Part shown: piece by piece, positions 27,179-36,433 of the stretch | Numbering within the stretch: the stretch's first letter is position 1 | How the letters are laid out: every line of letters starts with the position of its first letter | DNA from: Bacteroidales bacterium | Lineage (GTDB): Bacteria > Bacteroidota > Bacteroidia > Bacteroidales > UBA932 | Assembly: GCA_017527415.1 (NCBI GenBank) | Contig: JAFXQA010000003.1 | Location: 1 to 64,000, forward strand | Reading direction: 5' to 3' | DNA: 64,000 bases | Made by a program: the position numbers and the translations under genes | The notes under the pieces: model-generated | Seen by the model: the letters and a program-made list of their open reading frames with translations, nothing else | Database searches by the model: none | What the model was told of the DNA's origin: nothing

Positions 27179-27655
27179 TTAGAAGCGGAAGTGTGCGAAT
27201 GCCTTGTTGGCTTCTGCCATACGGTGCATGTCTTCTTTACGCTTGAATGCACCACCTTCATTGTTGAATGCTGCCACGATTTCTGCGGCGAGCTTTTCTG
27301 CCATCGAGTGGCCGGAGCGCTTGCGGGAGAACTGTATCATATTCTTCATCGCGAGAGAGACTTTACGCTCGGGACGCAACTCGGTCGGCACCTGGAAGTT
27401 GGCACCACCGATACGACGACTCTTAACCTCAATCTGAGGGGTCACGTTCTCGAGAGCCTGCCTCCAAATATCGAGAGGAGCCTTGTCAGAATCCTTCATC
27501 TTCTCGCCTACCATGTCAATGGCATCGTAAAAAATAGAATACGCGATACTCTTCTTTCCCTGCAACATAAGGTTGTTCACGAAACGGGTTACCTCGATGT
27601 CGTGGAACTTGGGATCAGGAAGTAGAATCCTCTTCTTAGGCTTTGCTTTTCTCAT
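27179..27655 (-). CDS. rpsG: 30S ribosomal protein S7
   Basis: Primary 16S-binding protein that nucleates the 30S head. 158 residues, typical length. Signatures: [23 protein letters not shown] near the start, [18 protein letters not shown] around residue 75-95, and a C-terminal AFAHFRF. It follows rpsL by 33 bp and precedes fusA by 3 bp. In other bacteria S7 represses its own operon; no such site was identified here. Confidence 0.98.
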   Translation of the reverse strand: MRKAKPKKRILLPDPKFHDIEVTRFVNNLMLQGKKSIAYSIFYDAIDMVGEKMKDSDKAPLDIWRQALENVTPQIEVKSRRIGGANFQVPTELRPERKVSLAMKNMIQFSRKRSGHSMAEKLAAEIVAAFNNEGGAFKRKEDMHRMAEANKAFAHFRF

Positions 27656-27688
27656 AACTGGAAAAATTAATGATTAAACATCCAACGG

Positions 27689-28063
27689 CTACTTCTTCGG
27701 CCTCTTGGCGCCGTAGAGGGAGCGGGACTGGGTCCTGCCTTCTACGCCTGCCGTATCCAAAGCGCCGCGAAGGATGTGATAACGTACGCCAGGGAGGTCC
27801 TTTACACGACCGCCGCGGACCAGCACGATGCTGTGTTCCTGGAGGTTGTGACCCTCGCCCGGGATGTAGGCGTTAACCTCTTTAGCGTTGCTGAGACGTA
27901 CACGGGCAACCTTACGCATTGCGGAGTTAGGCTTCTTAGGGGTTGTAGTGTAAACCCTGACGCATACGCCACGCTTCTGAGGGCACGCATCCAATGCGCG
28001 AGACTTGCTCTTAACTACGAGCGTCTCACGTCCTTTGCGAACCAATTGTTGAATTGTTGGCAT
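27689..28063 (-). CDS. rpsL: 30S ribosomal protein S12
   Basis: Decoding-centre protein that controls accuracy. 124 residues from ATG 28063 ([13 protein letters not shown]); an upstream in-frame ATG would add an unrelated FYYYLF stretch and is rejected. The streptomycin-relevant lysines are wild type ([19 protein letters not shown] and [13 protein letters not shown]), so no rpsL-type resistance is expected. First gene of the str operon. Confidence 0.97.
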   Translation of the reverse strand: MPTIQQLVRKGRETLVVKSKSRALDACPQKRGVCVRVYTTTPKKPNSAMRKVARVRLSNAKEVNAYIPGEGHNLQEHSIVLVRGGRVKDLPGVRYHILRGALDTAGVEGRTQSRSLYGAKRPKK

Positions 28064-28077
28064 AAATAAATAGTAAT

Positions 28078-28106
28078 AAAAAAACACCCCCCTTTAAAAG
28101 GGGGTG
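28078..28106 (-). terminator. Terminator-like hairpin at the head of the str operon
   Basis: CACCCCC-TTTTAAA-GGGGGGTG followed by seven T on the minus strand. It lies between the OmpA/TPR gene and rpsL, directly after a -7 box, so it either ends the upstream transcript or attenuates the str transcript. Confidence 0.8.
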
Positions 28107-28114
28107 CAAATATA
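28107..28114 (-). promoter_or_regulatory. -7 box of the str operon
   Basis: TATATTTG on the minus strand, 11 bp after the stop of the upstream gene and immediately before the hairpin. The rpsL ATG is 43 nt further on. Confidence 0.7.
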
Positions 28115-28125
28115 AGGAAAATATT

Positions 28126-29772
28126 TTAAAGTGCAACGAATTCTATGTCCTTCAGCGCTTTTTCCCGCAGGGACGGCTCTTTTTCGCAGGCCTGATCGAG
28201 CAGTTTCTTTGCATCTTTCAGCTTTCCCCTGCGGGCTGCGACTATGGCGCGGTAGTAATCCGCTTCAGCGCTTTCGTCGTTCTTAAGCGCCTTTTCGGCA
28301 GCGTCAAGTTCACCGCACATTATGTTCGCGATGGCCTCATTGACATCGCCGGCGCCCTTCAGTTTGTCGGCTGCGGCAGTGTAATCGCCCTTGGAAAGGG
28401 CTACGATGCCCAAGTTCTTGAGCGATGAAGGGTTGCCGGACTTCTCAAAGAACTCAGCGGCCTTGTCGAAGTTGCCGCGGCGGAGTTCAACCACTCCGAG
28501 AGCATTGAGCACGTCGGGGTCGCTCTGGTCTTTCATCTGCTCCAGATACATCTCGGTAACGGCATGCTTGCCCTGCTCAAGTTTGAGGATGGCCAGGTCG
28601 TACTTGCCGACCTGGGAGTTGAAACGCTCGGCGGCAGCCCTGTAGAAGAGTTCCTTCCGCTCAGGGTCTTTCGACGTGGCAGCGATACGCAGGACTGCAG
28701 GTTCATCTACCAGATAGAGAAGCTTGCGGTCGGCAAGATGCTGGAGTTCGTCGTCGGTGTAATTCTCGTATTCCACCTCGGTGACGAAGCGGGAACGGCG
28801 GAGTTCGGGAAGCACCTCCTTCTTGAGCTCGGTGAAGATCTGGCTCATGTTGCGGATTTCACTCTCACGCACTTCCGGATCGTTGTACATGCTGAGCACA
28901 CGGAGGATGAGGTCCTTGTCTTCGATGTCGGACTTGGCAACGGCTTCCTGGAATCCTTCCCAGTCCTGACCGACGCTCCTGACATCCGGCGCCGCTGCGT
29001 CAAGATCCTTGGAAACGGCGTCCCAGGCCTTCCTGGCAGCGTCCGAGCGGTCGTTGGAGAGCTTGTTATTGCGCTCCTCGCCACCCTCGGGAGATGCATA
29101 GGAGATGATCTTCACGTCCTTGATCTTGGCACGGTCGTTCTCGGCAAGTTCGGCAAGTTCTGCCTTATAGTTCTTGAAAGATCCTCCGGTCAGCTCGCTG
29201 GTCTTAACCGTAGAGGAGTTCACGTCGTAGTGAATCTGGGCCTCGCTGGTCTTGACGGTGGTGTGCTGGTAACCATCCTCCTTATAGTCGAAATACCCGG
29301 TGGTGCTGAAGCCGTTTCCGGTGAGGATAACTCCGTCCGCCACCTTGCGGCTGGGCAGGGTGATGGTTTTGTCTTTATAGCTTGCCACGCTGCGGAGTTC
29401 GAGGTAGCACTTGCGCATGCCGTCCACGTAAGGGATGCTGAAATTCTCTACCACGGAACCGCCTGCGGTAGATATTTCCTTATTGTTTTCGCGCACTGCG
29501 GAACCCTGATAACGGAAAACGGGACCGGCAGCCTCGCCGCCTTCGTAAACTATTACGGGGGTGACTGCAAGCTTGGTTTCGGGAGCGAAATATGCCGCAG
29601 GATAATCGACCGTAATGCTGACGGGAATCTTGTTGTTGATAACCGTAAGCACCTCAGGCACGCAACTGACGCCTACGTTGGACGAGGCGTCGGCCATCTG
29701 CTGCACGGAGTTCTTGTTGCAGGCTGCGAGCGCAAGGAGCGCGGCGGCTGCCAAAATCTTGTATATCTTCAT
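28126..29772 (-). CDS. OmpA-like domain / TPR lipoprotein
   Basis: A 548-residue envelope lipoprotein (lipobox ALAAC near residue 18). Residues ~180-290 resemble a peptidoglycan-binding OmpA-like fold (YDVNSSTVKTSEL, then KDVKIISYASPEGGEERNNKLSNDRS). The C-terminal ~170 residues are tetratricopeptide repeats (PDVLNALGVVELRRGNFDKAAEFFEKSG). The layout suggests a periplasmic protein linking outer membrane and cell wall. It follows secG by 14 bp and belongs to the envelope operon that starts at 32382. Confidence 0.85.
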   Translation of the reverse strand: MKIYKILAAAALLALAACNKNSVQQMADASSNVGVSCVPEVLTVINNKIPVSITVDYPAAYFAPETKLAVTPVIVYEGGEAAGPVFRYQGSAVRENNKEISTAGGSVVENFSIPYVDGMRKCYLELRSVASYKDKTITLPSRKVADGVILTGNGFSTTGYFDYKEDGYQHTTVKTSEAQIHYDVNSSTVKTSELTGGSFKNYKAELAELAENDRAKIKDVKIISYASPEGGEERNNKLSNDRSDAARKAWDAVSKDLDAAAPDVRSVGQDWEGFQEAVAKSDIEDKDLILRVLSMYNDPEVRESEIRNMSQIFTELKKEVLPELRRSRFVTEVEYENYTDDELQHLADRKLLYLVDEPAVLRIAATSKDPERKELFYRAAAERFNSQVGKYDLAILKLEQGKHAVTEMYLEQMKDQSDPDVLNALGVVELRRGNFDKAAEFFEKSGNPSSLKNLGIVALSKGDYTAAADKLKGAGDVNEAIANIMCGELDAAEKALKNDESAEADYYRAIVAARRGKLKDAKKLLDQACEKEPSLREKALKDIEFVAL

Positions 29773-29786
29773 GAACGCGAGTATTA

Positions 29787-30125
29787 TTACTCAGTGGGGG
29801 CTTCCTGCTGGATGGGAGCAGTGGGGAACTCGGGCTGCGCTGCGGCGGCCTCGGTGTTCTCGATCTGGTCCGTAATGTCGACGCCCGCGCTCTTGCTGCG
29901 TGCAGAGAATGAAGCGATGATAGATACCACAAGGATGAAAACTACCAGACCCCAGGTAATCTTTTCGAGGATGTCGGCGGTCTGACGCACGCCGAAAGTC
30001 TGGTTGCCTGCAACGAAATTGCTGGCAAGGCCCTCACCCTTTCCGTTCTGGAGAAGGACTGCGCCGATGAGCAGGAGGCTGGCCAGAATGACGAGCACTG
30101 TAAGGATTGTAAAAACTGCGTTCAT
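29787..30125 (-). CDS. secG: Preprotein translocase subunit SecG
   Basis: Small inner-membrane subunit of SecYEG that aids SecA cycling. 112 residues with two membrane helices (residues ~3-22 and ~58-78), separated by the family loop LLQNGKGEGLASNF and a following FGVRQTADILEKITW. The C-terminal tail is Ala/Pro/Glu-rich and soluble. It lies 3 bp after the TPR gene. The order lptE, TPR protein, secG is recurrent in Bacteroidetes as far as I know. Confidence 0.94.
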   Translation of the reverse strand: MNAVFTILTVLVILASLLLIGAVLLQNGKGEGLASNFVAGNQTFGVRQTADILEKITWGLVVFILVVSIIASFSARSKSAGVDITDQIENTEAAAAQPEFPTAPIQQEAPTE

Positions 30126-30128
30126 ATA

Positions 30129-30725
30129 CTAATTCTTTAATTTGTCTATAAGGGCTGCAAAGTAAGCACTTTTTTCTGGGAATCGCAAACTTAAGCGAGA
30201 ATAAATTTGTTTTGCCTGATCGGGATAACCCTGATCTGCATAGATTTGCGCAAGGGTTTCGGTGCAGTAATCGGTGAAATCATCTTCTTTCAGGGAGATT
30301 GCCGGAAGCTCCACGGAAGACTCTTTCGCCATTGCGGCAAAGTCGCCGTCCCCCTCACGCTTCACGCCCGCATACTGCTGGGCGGAGAAGTAGTCTCCCC
30401 CCACCACAATAACGCGGCGGGGCTGTCCCTCATCGTGCACCTCTCCTACACCTTCATCTATATACGCGCGCAGGAGTTCTTTAACCTGATGGTCGGAGTA
30501 ATCCGCCTTGTGCCCCTTGTGGGCAAGGGCTGCGATAATGCGGCGGGAGCCGACATACAGTGCTGCATCGGCATAGCGCTCATCGCTCCACGCCCCCTCT
30601 CCGAGCTCGGACATCCTCCGGCAGAGCTCCTTACGGGCGCCGCCGAACCACGGATACAGGTTCACCACCCCGTTGAGTTCGTCGAGATTGAGTCTCTTGA
30701 GATCTATGTAATCGTTTTCTACCAT
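30129..30725 (-). CDS. TPR-like cytoplasmic protein between lptE and secG
   Basis: A 198-residue soluble protein of unknown function. The N-terminus (LNLDELNGVVNLYPWFGGARKELC) and C-terminus (TETLAQIYADQGYPDQAKQIYSRLSLRFPEKSAYFAALIDKL) flank a charged linker. The latter half matches a single tetratricopeptide repeat with an extra helix. Its start overlaps the lptE stop by 7 bp, so it is translationally coupled and probably serves envelope assembly, although no activity can be assigned. Confidence 0.8.
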   Translation of the reverse strand: MVENDYIDLKRLNLDELNGVVNLYPWFGGARKELCRRMSELGEGAWSDERYADAALYVGSRRIIAALAHKGHKADYSDHQVKELLRAYIDEGVGEVHDEGQPRRVIVVGGDYFSAQQYAGVKREGDGDFAAMAKESSVELPAISLKEDDFTDYCTETLAQIYADQGYPDQAKQIYSRLSLRFPEKSAYFAALIDKLKN

Positions 30726-31222
30726 TGTGCCACGGTTGCGTTGAAGATGTCTTCTATGATCTTATCGATGATTTCCGCGCAGAGGGTGCTTTCCACGGCG
30801 TCCAGGGAGTTGGAGGAATCGTAGTCGGCATATGCGGAAAAACTCTTTGCGGAGAAACTCTCTTCGGGATGCTTCACGTTGTTGAAATCCACCTTCACCA
30901 CGACGGTAAGGCGGTTCTGGGCAGCAACTTCCTGGGCAGTAACGGCGGATGCCTGCACGTCGTACCCGACCACCTCTCCGGTGATTTCCAGGTCTCCGTC
31001 CATCTCCACCTGCTCCAGCGAGGTCATCCTGCGAAAACGGGTGCGGAGCTGTTCGGACAGGTCGTTCGCCAGCGAAGGGTTCACGCGCATGGCCTTGTAC
31101 TCGAAGGTCGGGATGCAGATGGTGTGCACGTCCGGGTCGATCGATGTGCCGGAGAAAGAATAGGTCACCCGGCATCCGGCAAGGCAGAGGGCTGCCGCCA
31201 TTATGATGAGCACCTTTCTCAT
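30719..31222 (-). CDS. lptE: LptE-like lipoprotein (LPS transport)
   Basis: Outer-membrane lipoprotein that would plug and assist LptD during lipopolysaccharide insertion. 167 residues, lipobox CLAGC (Cys ~17), followed by VTYSFSGTSIDPDVHTICIPTFEY, the strand pattern and NDLSEQLRTRF typical of Bacteroidetes LptE, and a helical C-terminus. The ATG at 31222 overlaps the stop of the sigma-54 activator (ATGA). A longer in-frame upstream extension lies inside that gene and is rejected. Confidence 0.87.
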   Translation of the reverse strand: MRKVLIIMAAALCLAGCRVTYSFSGTSIDPDVHTICIPTFEYKAMRVNPSLANDLSEQLRTRFRRMTSLEQVEMDGDLEITGEVVGYDVQASAVTAQEVAAQNRLTVVVKVDFNNVKHPEESFSAKSFSAYADYDSSNSLDAVESTLCAEIIDKIIEDIFNATVAQW

Positions 31223-32382
31223 TTTGCCTTCTCCTTTGCGAGTTTGCGGTAGATGGTACGTTCGGAGATGCCGAGTTCGGCCGCAGCGGCCTTCACGTTG
31301 CCGGCGTGCTTCTCCAGGGCACGTTCGATGAGATCTCCGGTGGTCTTCTTGATGCTGAGGTCTTCGCTCTGCTCCTGCCACTCGGCATCATCGTCGGACG
31401 GACGGTCCAGACGGGCGGGATGCGCCCCGCTTTCCAGTTCCCCGATGCGAGCAGAGAGAGCATCCACCTCACCCTTGAGGTCCAGGATGGCCTTCACCAG
31501 CACCCGCTTGTCTTCCTCGTTCATGCTTCCGCCGGATGGGGACGCAATCTGGGGGAGGAGGGTATCCTTCTCGTCCGGGATAAACTTCGCCATTTCCGCC
31601 GCTCCGAGTTCGATGCGTTCCGATTCGGAAGTGGCAGGCTTGGATTCGAGGGCGGTCACTGTCTCCGCGACGTTCTTCAGCTGGCGGATGTTACCGGGCC
31701 AGCGGTAGTTCTTGAGGAGGGAGATGGCATCGATACTGAGGCTGACCTTGCGCAGGCCGAAGCGCTGGGCGAAGTCGGATGTAAACTTGCGGAAGAGCAG
31801 GTAGATATCATCCTTGCGCTCACGTAGCGACGGCATGGTGATGCGGGCGGCGTTCAGGCGGTAGTAGAGATCTTCGCGGAAACGCCCTTGCTGCACAGCA
31901 GTGTAGAGGTTCACGTTGGTGGCCGCGACTATGCGCACATCCGTCTTTTCCACCTTGGAGGATCCTACTTTTATGTATTCCCCGCTCTGGAGCACGCGCA
32001 GCAGCATGGCCTGCGTCTCCTTGGGGAGTTCGCCGATTTCGTCCAGGAAGAGGGTGCCACCGTTGGCCTCTTCGAAGTAACCCTTGCGCTCGCCTATTGC
32101 TCCGGTGAAAGCGCCCTTTTCGTGACCGAACAGTTCGGCGTTGATGGTGCCTTCGGGGATGGCTCCGCAGTTGACTGCCAGATACTTGCCGTTCTTGCGG
32201 CGGCTGAACTGATGGATTATCTGGGGGATGGTTTCCTTGCCCACTCCGCTTTCGCCGCTGACCAGGACGGTCAGGTCGGTAGGCGCCACTGCCACGGCCG
32301 TTTCCAGCGCATGGTTCAGTGCGGCATCGTTCCCTATGATGTCGTATTTGTTCTTGAGTTTCTGAAGTTCCTGAGTGTCCAT
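31219..32382 (-). CDS. Sigma-54-dependent transcriptional activator without a receiver domain
   Basis: AAA+ enhancer-binding protein that opens RpoN promoters. 387 residues. Walker A is GESGVGKE, the sigma-54 contact loop GAFTGA is intact in GHEKGAFTGAIG, Walker B is GGTLFLDEIGEL, and the arginine-finger region FREDLYYRLN is present. A Fis-type helix-turn-helix closes the protein (NVKAAAAELGISERTIYRKL). Only ~20 residues precede the AAA+ domain, so there is no sensory domain. ATG 32382 is preferred over the ATG at 32448, which lies upstream of the -7 box. It is first in the lptE-secG operon. Confidence 0.93.
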   Translation of the reverse strand: MDTQELQKLKNKYDIIGNDAALNHALETAVAVAPTDLTVLVSGESGVGKETIPQIIHQFSRRKNGKYLAVNCGAIPEGTINAELFGHEKGAFTGAIGERKGYFEEANGGTLFLDEIGELPKETQAMLLRVLQSGEYIKVGSSKVEKTDVRIVAATNVNLYTAVQQGRFREDLYYRLNAARITMPSLRERKDDIYLLFRKFTSDFAQRFGLRKVSLSIDAISLLKNYRWPGNIRQLKNVAETVTALESKPATSESERIELGAAEMAKFIPDEKDTLLPQIASPSGGSMNEEDKRVLVKAILDLKGEVDALSARIGELESGAHPARLDRPSDDDAEWQEQSEDLSIKKTTGDLIERALEKHAGNVKAAAAELGISERTIYRKLAKEKAK

Positions 32383-32396
32383 ATCGATATGCGCTG

Positions 32397-32404
32397 CAAA
32401 TATA
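32397..32404 (-). promoter_or_regulatory. -7 box of the sigma-54 activator/lptE/secG operon
   Basis: TATATTTG on the minus strand, 14 nt before the ATG at 32382. This supports the shorter start for the activator. Confidence 0.65.
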
Positions 32405-32490
32405 CTGTTTTTTACTGACATTTTGTCACTGGTCCGCGGTTTGGACACTTTACCCTTGCCGGGAGAACCGGCGAAAAGGAGATAAGTACT

Positions 32491-34542
32491 ATGGAAAACA
32501 AATATGAATTCTTAAGCAAATATGCCATCGACCTTAACGACCGGGCGGCCAAAGGCAAACTGGATCCGGTGATCGGGCGCGACGACGAAATCCGCCGCGT
32601 GCTGCAGATCCTGAGCCGGCGCACCAAGAACAACCCCATTCTGGTGGGCGAGCCGGGCGTGGGCAAGACGGCCATATCCGAAGGCATCGCCACCAAGATA
32701 ATAAACGGCCAGGTGCCGGAAAACCTCAAATCCAAAAAGGTCTATTCCCTTGATATGGGCGCGCTTATCGCAGGCGCAAAATACCAGGGCGAGTTCGAGG
32801 AACGCCTGAAGGGAGTGGTGAAGGAAGTTGTGGAGAGCGATGGCGAGATCATCCTCTTCATCGACGAGATCCACACCCTGGTCGGGGCCGGCAGGACCTC
32901 CGGTGCAATGGATGCATCCAACATCCTGAAGCCTGCGCTGGCCCGAGGCGAACTCCGCACCATCGGCTCCACCACCCTGGACGAGTATCAGAAGTACTTC
33001 GAGCAGGACAAGGCCCTTGAGCGCCGTTTCCAGAAGGTGATGGTGGATGAACCCTCGCCCGCGGAGAGCATTGCCATCCTCCGTGGCATTAAGGAGAAGT
33101 ACGAGAACCACCACAAGGTGCGCATCGAGGACGACGCCCTCATCGCCGCCGTGAACCTCAGCCACCGCTACATCAACAACCGTTTCCTGCCGGACAAGGC
33201 CATCGACCTGATAGACGAGGCGGCCTCGAAACTGCGTCTGGAGATGAATTCCGTCCCCGAGCCCATCGACGACCTCAATTCCAAGATCCGCCAGCTGGAG
33301 ATCGAAAAGGAAGCGGTGAAACGCGAGAGCACCTCGCTCAAAGCAGAGAAGATAGATTCCGAGTTGCGGGAGGCGAAGGCGAGACGCGAGGAACTGATGA
33401 AGCGTTGGGAGGCCGAGAAGAGCATAGTATCCGACCTGCAGAAGGCCCGTCAGGAGATAGAGGACGATGAGAACGAGGCCCGCATCGCCGAGCGCCAGGG
33501 CAACTACGGCAAGGTGGCGGAACTCCGCTACGGAAAAATCGCACAGGCCCGCGCCCGCATCGAGGAACTGACCTCCAAGCAGGCGTCCATTAAGGATCCT
33601 ATTATAAATGAAGCCGTTACGCCGGAAGACATCGCCGAGGTAGTGGCCCGCTGGACGGGCATCCCCGTGAACCGTATGCTGGAGAGCGAGAAAGAGAAGT
33701 TGCTCCGTATGGAGAGCGAACTCCACAAGCGTGTGGTGGGTCAGGACAAGGCTATCGCGGCCGTGTCTGATGCAGTCCGCCGCAGCCGGGCAGGCCTTTC
33801 GAACGAGCATCGGCCGATAGGCTCCTTCCTCTTCCTGGGCACCACCGGCGTGGGCAAGACCGAACTGGCGAAAGCCCTGGCGGAGTTCCTCTTCAACGAC
33901 GAAACGATGATGACCCGTATCGATATGAGCGAGTATCAGGAATCCCATACCGTCAGCCGTCTGATCGGTGCGCCTCCCGGATATGTGGGTTACGATGAGG
34001 GCGGCCAGCTGACCGAAGCCGTGCGCCGCAAACCCTATTCCGTGGTGCTGCTGGACGAGATCGAGAAGGCCCATCCGGACGTATTCAACATCCTCCTGCA
34101 GGTGCTGGACGACGGCCGCCTGACCGATAACAAGGGCCGCACGGTGGACTTCAAGAATACCATCCTCATCATGACCTCCAACCTGAAAGAAGAGGAACTG
34201 CGCCTGCGCATGAGGCCGGAATTCCTGAACAGGATAGACGAGATAGTGGTGTTCGACGCCCTTACGAAGGACGACATCCGGGAGATCGTGCACATACAGA
34301 TGGGCATCCTGCAACGCAAACTGGAAGATGAGAACGTGCGCCTTACCTACACCCGCGCCTTCGAAGACGACATGGTGGAGAACGGTTACGACCCCGTGTT
34401 CGGCGCACGCCCCGTGAAGCGGCTCATCCAGCGTGAGTTGGTGAACAAACTCGCACGCGAAATCCTGGAAGGCCGCGTGCGGAAAGATTCTGCAATCGAG
34501 GTGGATTGCGTGGATGGAGAGACTGTGCTGAGAAATAGATAA
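32491..34542 (+). CDS. clpB: ClpB-type AAA+ disaggregase lacking the N-domain
   Basis: Heat-shock chaperone that pulls proteins out of aggregates with DnaK. The 683-residue protein begins just before NBD1 ([23 protein letters not shown]), has the coiled-coil M-domain (residues ~250-400, [17 protein letters not shown] at its end) and NBD2 ([14 protein letters not shown], Walker [17 protein letters not shown]). The usual ~145-residue N-domain is absent. An AAAAGGAG Shine-Dalgarno nine bases before the ATG, with only ~108 bp to the divergent gene, shows this is the real start. In NBD2, [20 protein letters not shown] lacks about 30 residues normally found between TSN and RPEFLNR. Confidence 0.92.
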   Translation: MENKYEFLSKYAIDLNDRAAKGKLDPVIGRDDEIRRVLQILSRRTKNNPILVGEPGVGKTAISEGIATKIINGQVPENLKSKKVYSLDMGALIAGAKYQGEFEERLKGVVKEVVESDGEIILFIDEIHTLVGAGRTSGAMDASNILKPALARGELRTIGSTTLDEYQKYFEQDKALERRFQKVMVDEPSPAESIAILRGIKEKYENHHKVRIEDDALIAAVNLSHRYINNRFLPDKAIDLIDEAASKLRLEMNSVPEPIDDLNSKIRQLEIEKEAVKRESTSLKAEKIDSELREAKARREELMKRWEAEKSIVSDLQKARQEIEDDENEARIAERQGNYGKVAELRYGKIAQARARIEELTSKQASIKDPIINEAVTPEDIAEVVARWTGIPVNRMLESEKEKLLRMESELHKRVVGQDKAIAAVSDAVRRSRAGLSNEHRPIGSFLFLGTTGVGKTELAKALAEFLFNDETMMTRIDMSEYQESHTVSRLIGAPPGYVGYDEGGQLTEAVRRKPYSVVLLDEIEKAHPDVFNILLQVLDDGRLTDNKGRTVDFKNTILIMTSNLKEEELRLRMRPEFLNRIDEIVVFDALTKDDIREIVHIQMGILQRKLEDENVRLTYTRAFEDDMVENGYDPVFGARPVKRLIQRELVNKLAREILEGRVRKDSAIEVDCVDGETVLRNR

Positions 34543-34543
34543 A

Positions 34544-34573
34544 GAAACGCTGCCGTCAATCCGGCAGCGTTTC
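34544..34573. terminator. Bidirectional terminator hairpin between clpB and the M64 gene
   Basis: GAAACGCTGCCG-TCAATC-CGGCAGCGTTTC, a perfect 12-bp stem between convergent stops; the U-run is weak on both strands. Confidence 0.75.
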
Positions 34574-34578
34574 CATTA

Positions 34579-36432
34579 TTAAATGTCGCAGATGACCGGC
34601 GATGGAAGCATCGGAACGACTTCAGCTTCACCATCCGATGCGACTTCCGCACCAGACTTCAGTGCAGGTCCGTTCCAGATACTCCTGCCGCTGTCTACGG
34701 CGAGGAACACGCTCTTGTTGAAAGTCTCTTCGCATACGGAATAGACCCTCTCCATTATCAGGTACCGCGACCAGGCATTGAAATACGGACGGTTATCGAA
34801 CATGCAGCTGATGATTTCAGGCCTCCATACACCGGTCTTGTAGCTGGCATATCCTCCTTCGTACAAGTCTTCATTCTCATATCCGTCTCCGGGCATCCAA
34901 CTCCATTCGTAGTTGGTGTCGTCGCTTGTGAGGTTCCTTGAGAATGGTACGGTCCAGTTGTGCTCGCTGTTCAACGAACCATAAAAGGGATAGGCTCCAT
35001 CATCTTCGTGATAATATTCATCTCCAAGCCTGCCGATTGCGTGCCCGCCGAATTCGTGAGCTACCAGGTTAAGGTATGTCCCCTGAGATTTCGGCGTTAC
35101 GCCTGCGGCGTTTGCCCAGGAAAGGCTTCTGGTAATGGTCGGAAGCATGCAGTAGGTCTGTCCGTTGGTTTCGCTGCGACACAGTCCAGCATAGGTGGTT
35201 TCGTTCACCAGAATCAGGATGGCCGTTTTGGTAAGATCGCTAATTCCTCCTGCTATGTCAGGACAGTAGGTCTGAACAAAAGACTTCATTGCCGACGGGC
35301 TCTTGACATCCATAGTGCCATAACTTGTACCGGAGTTCCAGTGAATTCCGAAGTAGGTGTTCCTGTCCTGACCGGTGCTTACTATAGTCGCCCCTCGCTC
35401 ATTGCTCCTGGCGCAGATGAAATACACGTTGAACAGGTCGGTCATATGGTTGTATGGCTCCAGGTTGAACAGGTAGTTGATGGAATTGCGGGCAGCCGTT
35501 TCGAACGCACCGTTTTCCCTGAGGTCATAGGCAGTGAATCCGTCGCCAAGCACTACGATGGTGTAGGGTTTGGTAAGCCTCGGCTTTTGGTAGACTATGA
35601 CATCCCCGGTCTCATAATATTCGGACATGTCCTCGGTCCAGGATGCAGCCTGGGAGCTGGCCGGGCCTTGTAGCGTGGCCATCTTGCCGGTGGCAAGAGA
35701 CTTTCCGTCGTATGTCCTTGTGAACACGGCCCTGTCCCCTCCAGAATAACGGACGCGGACTGCCCCCCCTGCCGGAAGATCTCCGTAGCAGTATGCGATG
35801 TCCGAAGCAGAGTCATAGACATAGGAATACTGGCTGGATTCGGAATCCCAGGTCATATCCTTGAGAGATGTGAGAGTCGTATGAGTGTTGGTCATGTTTT
35901 CCGCATAGCAGCTGCCGCCGGCACCCTCGATCTTGAGGATGGATACCGGGCGCTGGTCGAAGGTTATCGAAACCGTGATGACTTTCCCGCTCTTGGTGTA
36001 GCTTGCACTTGTTGTATAAACGATATCTCCAAGGGTCTTTCCCTGCAGTTTCCCCGCCTTCATGGAAAGCGTCGGGTTCGTGCAGTAGAGGGCGGTCATT
36101 ACGCCGCTGGCCTGGAACCCCATATTGTTTGCGCCCGGCACGTTGTATACGCCCCAAACATCCAGGGACGCGTCGTAGCGCAGCATATATACATTCGCAT
36201 CGTCCCCGTCAAGACATAGGTATATACAGTCTCCCTGGTCCCAACTTCCCGTGCTTGCGGAAAGACGGGTCAGGGGGTCGGTATGGTTGCTGGCATTAAC
36301 TACAAATTCATAGTCCGCTATGTCAAACTGCTCTTCTTCATAAGGCAGGGACCTTTCCTCCTTGGCACATCCGGCAAGAAGAAAAACTGTGGCCGATACG
36401 ATCAGCCACAGTTTTAGAAACATTTTAGCCAT
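34579..36432 (-). CDS. M64 family (IgA-type) metallopeptidase lipoprotein
   Basis: Surface zinc protease. 617 residues with lipobox LLAGC and an N-terminal beta domain of fimbrillin-like character (residues ~30-260). The M64 catalytic domain follows: TIVVLGDGFTAYD at its start, the zinc motif HEFGGHA (H459, E460, H463) and the adjacent LGDEYYHEDD. The start is chosen at ATG 36432, one base past the stop of the upstream gene (TAG-T-ATG); ATG 36423 is also possible. It forms an operon with the BACON-type lipoprotein and the short ORF upstream. M64 enzymes can cleave IgA, but specificity cannot be inferred here. Confidence 0.9.
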   Translation of the reverse strand: MAKMFLKLWLIVSATVFLLAGCAKEERSLPYEEEQFDIADYEFVVNASNHTDPLTRLSASTGSWDQGDCIYLCLDGDDANVYMLRYDASLDVWGVYNVPGANNMGFQASGVMTALYCTNPTLSMKAGKLQGKTLGDIVYTTSASYTKSGKVITVSITFDQRPVSILKIEGAGGSCYAENMTNTHTTLTSLKDMTWDSESSQYSYVYDSASDIAYCYGDLPAGGAVRVRYSGGDRAVFTRTYDGKSLATGKMATLQGPASSQAASWTEDMSEYYETGDVIVYQKPRLTKPYTIVVLGDGFTAYDLRENGAFETAARNSINYLFNLEPYNHMTDLFNVYFICARSNERGATIVSTGQDRNTYFGIHWNSGTSYGTMDVKSPSAMKSFVQTYCPDIAGGISDLTKTAILILVNETTYAGLCRSETNGQTYCMLPTITRSLSWANAAGVTPKSQGTYLNLVAHEFGGHAIGRLGDEYYHEDDGAYPFYGSLNSEHNWTVPFSRNLTSDDTNYEWSWMPGDGYENEDLYEGGYASYKTGVWRPEIISCMFDNRPYFNAWSRYLIMERVYSVCEETFNKSVFLAVDSGRSIWNGPALKSGAEVASDGEAEVVPMLPSPVICDI

Positions 36433-36433
36433 A

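Noticed and set aside
27689..28087. Longer S12 starting MFFYYYLF
   Set aside because: It adds eight residues unlike any S12; ATG 28063 gives the universal MPTIQQL start.
32449..32475. Sigma-54 promoter (TTGGACAC...TTGCC) before clpB
   Set aside because: GG and GC are 13 bp apart; a -24/-12 promoter needs 10.
32512..34314. A 600-codon minus-strand frame
   Set aside because: Antisense to clpB, with no domain and a His/Leu/Val-rich composition typical of shadow frames.
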